This document shows positions 62,854-64,000 of a stretch of DNA of 64,000 nt, piece after piece. The notes beneath the pieces are model-generated. The model ran no database searches and was not told the DNA's origin. It saw only the letters and a program-made list of their open reading frames with translations. The position numbers were made by a program, and so were the translations under genes. Position 1 is the first letter of the stretch; every line of letters begins with the position of its first letter. The DNA comes from Qipengyuania soli (GTDB lineage Bacteria > Pseudomonadota > Alphaproteobacteria > Sphingomonadales > Sphingomonadaceae): contig NZ_CP064654.1 of NCBI RefSeq assembly GCF_015529805.1, positions 620,001 to 684,000 of the forward strand. Reading direction: 5' to 3'.

Positions 62854-64000
62854 TCAGGCGGCGATGGCGAGGTCCGAAGCGGCAAGCGCCTGGGCAAGGT
62901 CCGCAAGGATGTCGTCGCTGTCTTCCAGCCCAACCGACAGTCGCAGCAATCCTTCGCCGATCCCGTGCGCCGCGCGTTCTTCGGGCGTGTAGGTGGAGTG
63001 GGTCATCGATGCCGGATGCTGGATCAGGGTTTCGGCATCGCCCAGTGACACGGCGCGCATGATCATGCCGAGCCGGTTCATGAAGCGAATGCCCTGCTCG
63101 TAGCCGCCGGCAAGGTCGAAGGCGATCATCCCGCCGGGCAACGCCATCTGGTGGTTGGCGAGCTCGTGCTGGGCGAAGCTTTCGAGGCCGGGGTAGTGGA
63201 CCGCCGCGACCTGCGGCTGGGCTTCCAGCCAGCGCGCGACGTCGAGCGCGGTGGCGCTGTGCCGCTCCATCCGTAGCGCCAGTGTCTTGAGGCCGCGCAT
63301 GATGAGGGTGGCGGTGAAGGGGCTCATCACCGCGCCGGTCATGTCCTTGAGGCCCTCCAGCCGGACCCGCTGCATCGTCTCGGCACTGCCCGCAACGAGG
63401 CCGCCAACCAGATCGCCATGGCCGCCAAGGTACTTGGTGGCCGAATGCACGACCACATCCACGCCGAGTTCGATCGGGCGCGTCAGGGCGGGTGTCGCAT
63501 AGGTGTTGTCGACCACGACCTGGGCACCATGAGCGTGCGCCACTGTGCTGATAGCGGCGATGTCAACCAGGCGCATGTTCGGGTTCGCAGGCGTTTCGAA
63601 ATAGACGAGTTTCACCCGATCGCTCATCGCGGCTTCGAGGGCTGCGGGATCGGTCAGGTCCACATGGGTGACCTTGATCCCGAACTTGGCGAGGCCGTGG
63701 CGGAAGAAGGCGAAGGTGCAGCCATAGAGCGTCTTGTCGGTCACGATCTCGTCACCGGCGGCGAGCAGCGTCCACATGACTGCGGTGATCGCGCCCATGC
63801 CGCTGGCGGTGGCAACACCCGCCTCGGCACCCTCGAGCGTGGCGATGCGTTGTTCGAGCAGGTCGAGCGTCGGGTTGGAGATGCGGCTGTAGAAATAGCC
63901 CGCCTGTTCACCGGCAAAGATCGCGCCGCCCTGTTCCGCACTTTCGAAGGCGAAGGTCGATGCCATGTGCATCGGCGGGGTCAGCGCACCCATGTTCTCA
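62854..64000 (-). CDS. Methionine gamma-lyase-like trans-sulfuration enzyme, 5' end cut
   Basis: The frame stays open to the window edge (residues Glu-Asn before the ATG at 63993), so the N-terminus is missing. YFYSRISNPTLDLLEQRIATLEG, SGMGAITAVMW, TLYGCTFAFF, VVDNTYATP and VHSATKYLGGHGDLVGG (PLP-binding Lys) place it in the Cys/Met metabolism PLP family. The TLYGCTF cysteine is the position characteristic of methionine gamma-lyases, so it probably cleaves methionine to methanethiol, ammonia and 2-oxobutanoate. Confidence 0.88.
   Translation of the reverse strand, partial: ENMGALTPPMHMASTFAFESAEQGGAIFAGEQAGYFYSRISNPTLDLLEQRIATLEGAEAGVATASGMGAITAVMWTLLAAGDEIVTDKTLYGCTFAFFRHGLAKFGIKVTHVDLTDPAALEAAMSDRVKLVYFETPANPNMRLVDIAAISTVAHAHGAQVVVDNTYATPALTRPIELGVDVVVHSATKYLGGHGDLVGGLVAGSAETMQRVRLEGLKDMTGAVMSPFTATLIMRGLKTLALRMERHSATALDVARWLEAQPQVAAVHYPGLESFAQHELANHQMALPGGMIAFDLAGGYEQGIRFMNRLGMIMRAVSLGDAETLIQHPASMTHSTYTPEERAAHGIGEGLLRLSVGLEDSDDILADLAQALAASDLAIAA

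Overview
This 64 kb window is high-GC, gene-dense bacterial chromosome with almost no spacer DNA. Gene order and protein character point to an alphaproteobacterium of the order Sphingomonadales, most likely family Erythrobacteraceae (Erythrobacter/Qipengyuania/Altererythrobacter group). The support is the aa3 oxidase order coxB-ctaD-...-ctaB-(small coxF-like ORF)-ctaG-ctaE-SURF1-thrC, BolA/J-domain/CobS genes lying near one another, rsmE-gshA divergent from ubiA, and an L21 with a long Lys/Ala tail. I assign the family from memory of gene order, without a database search. I see no rRNA, tRNA, CRISPR array, insertion sequence or prophage. No gap between genes exceeds about 215 bases.

Layout. 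1-10.3 kb: a truncated DUF2332 gene; a bolA-pirin-SDR-alpha/beta hydrolase operon; a divergent J-domain gene; an eight-gene minus-strand operon (TetR, three VOC proteins, two glutathione transferases, DUF1428, a RibD/DHFR-like reductase) whose promoter spacer is filled by a perfect 26-bp palindrome; and an MpaB-type oxygenase gene. 10.3-16.5 kb: cobS, a class A penicillin-binding protein, two tandem PaaI thioesterases, and an unusual three-gene cassette: a 51-residue peptide missed by length cut-offs, a HEAT-like protein and a cupin-like protein. 16.5-22 kb: a tightly overlapping seven-gene operon pyrE-pdxJ-acpS-lepB-AI-2E transporter-DUF3089-ruvX. 22-33 kb: the aa3 cytochrome c oxidase and assembly cluster, interrupted by an alpha/beta hydrolase, then threonine synthase, an rRNA methyltransferase, folB and moaD-moaE. 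A perfect FNR/FixK-type box (32977-32990) precedes an uncharacterised membrane protein.

33-47 kb: a lipoprotein, rplU-rpmA, a GNAT acetyltransferase, a metal-dependent hydrolase divergent from a TetR regulator with two inverted repeats between them, ygfZ and pyrC divergently placed, rarD, a glycine-zipper protein, a second lipoprotein, astD, selO, an alpha/beta hydrolase and a glycosyltransferase. 47-64 kb: a YfgM-like/BamB pair of envelope proteins, a membrane methyltransferase, the rsmE-gshA-monooxygenase operon divergent from ubiA and an SRAP peptidase, an ArsR regulator, a secreted amidohydrolase, SoxR with a near-canonical SoxR box facing a VOC gene, a lower-GC acyltransferase, sixA, a DinG-like helicase, an unknown membrane protein and a truncated methionine gamma-lyase-like gene.

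Most of the window is housekeeping: respiration and haem/copper insertion, pyrimidine, B6, folate, molybdopterin and glutathione biosynthesis, translation, and cell envelope. The parts that look accessory or under-described are the TetR/VOC/GST operon, which appears inserted between dnaJ and cobS; the peptide/HEAT/cupin cassette at 14.5-16.5 kb; and the FNR-box membrane protein. The cassette is my best candidate for an undescribed system.
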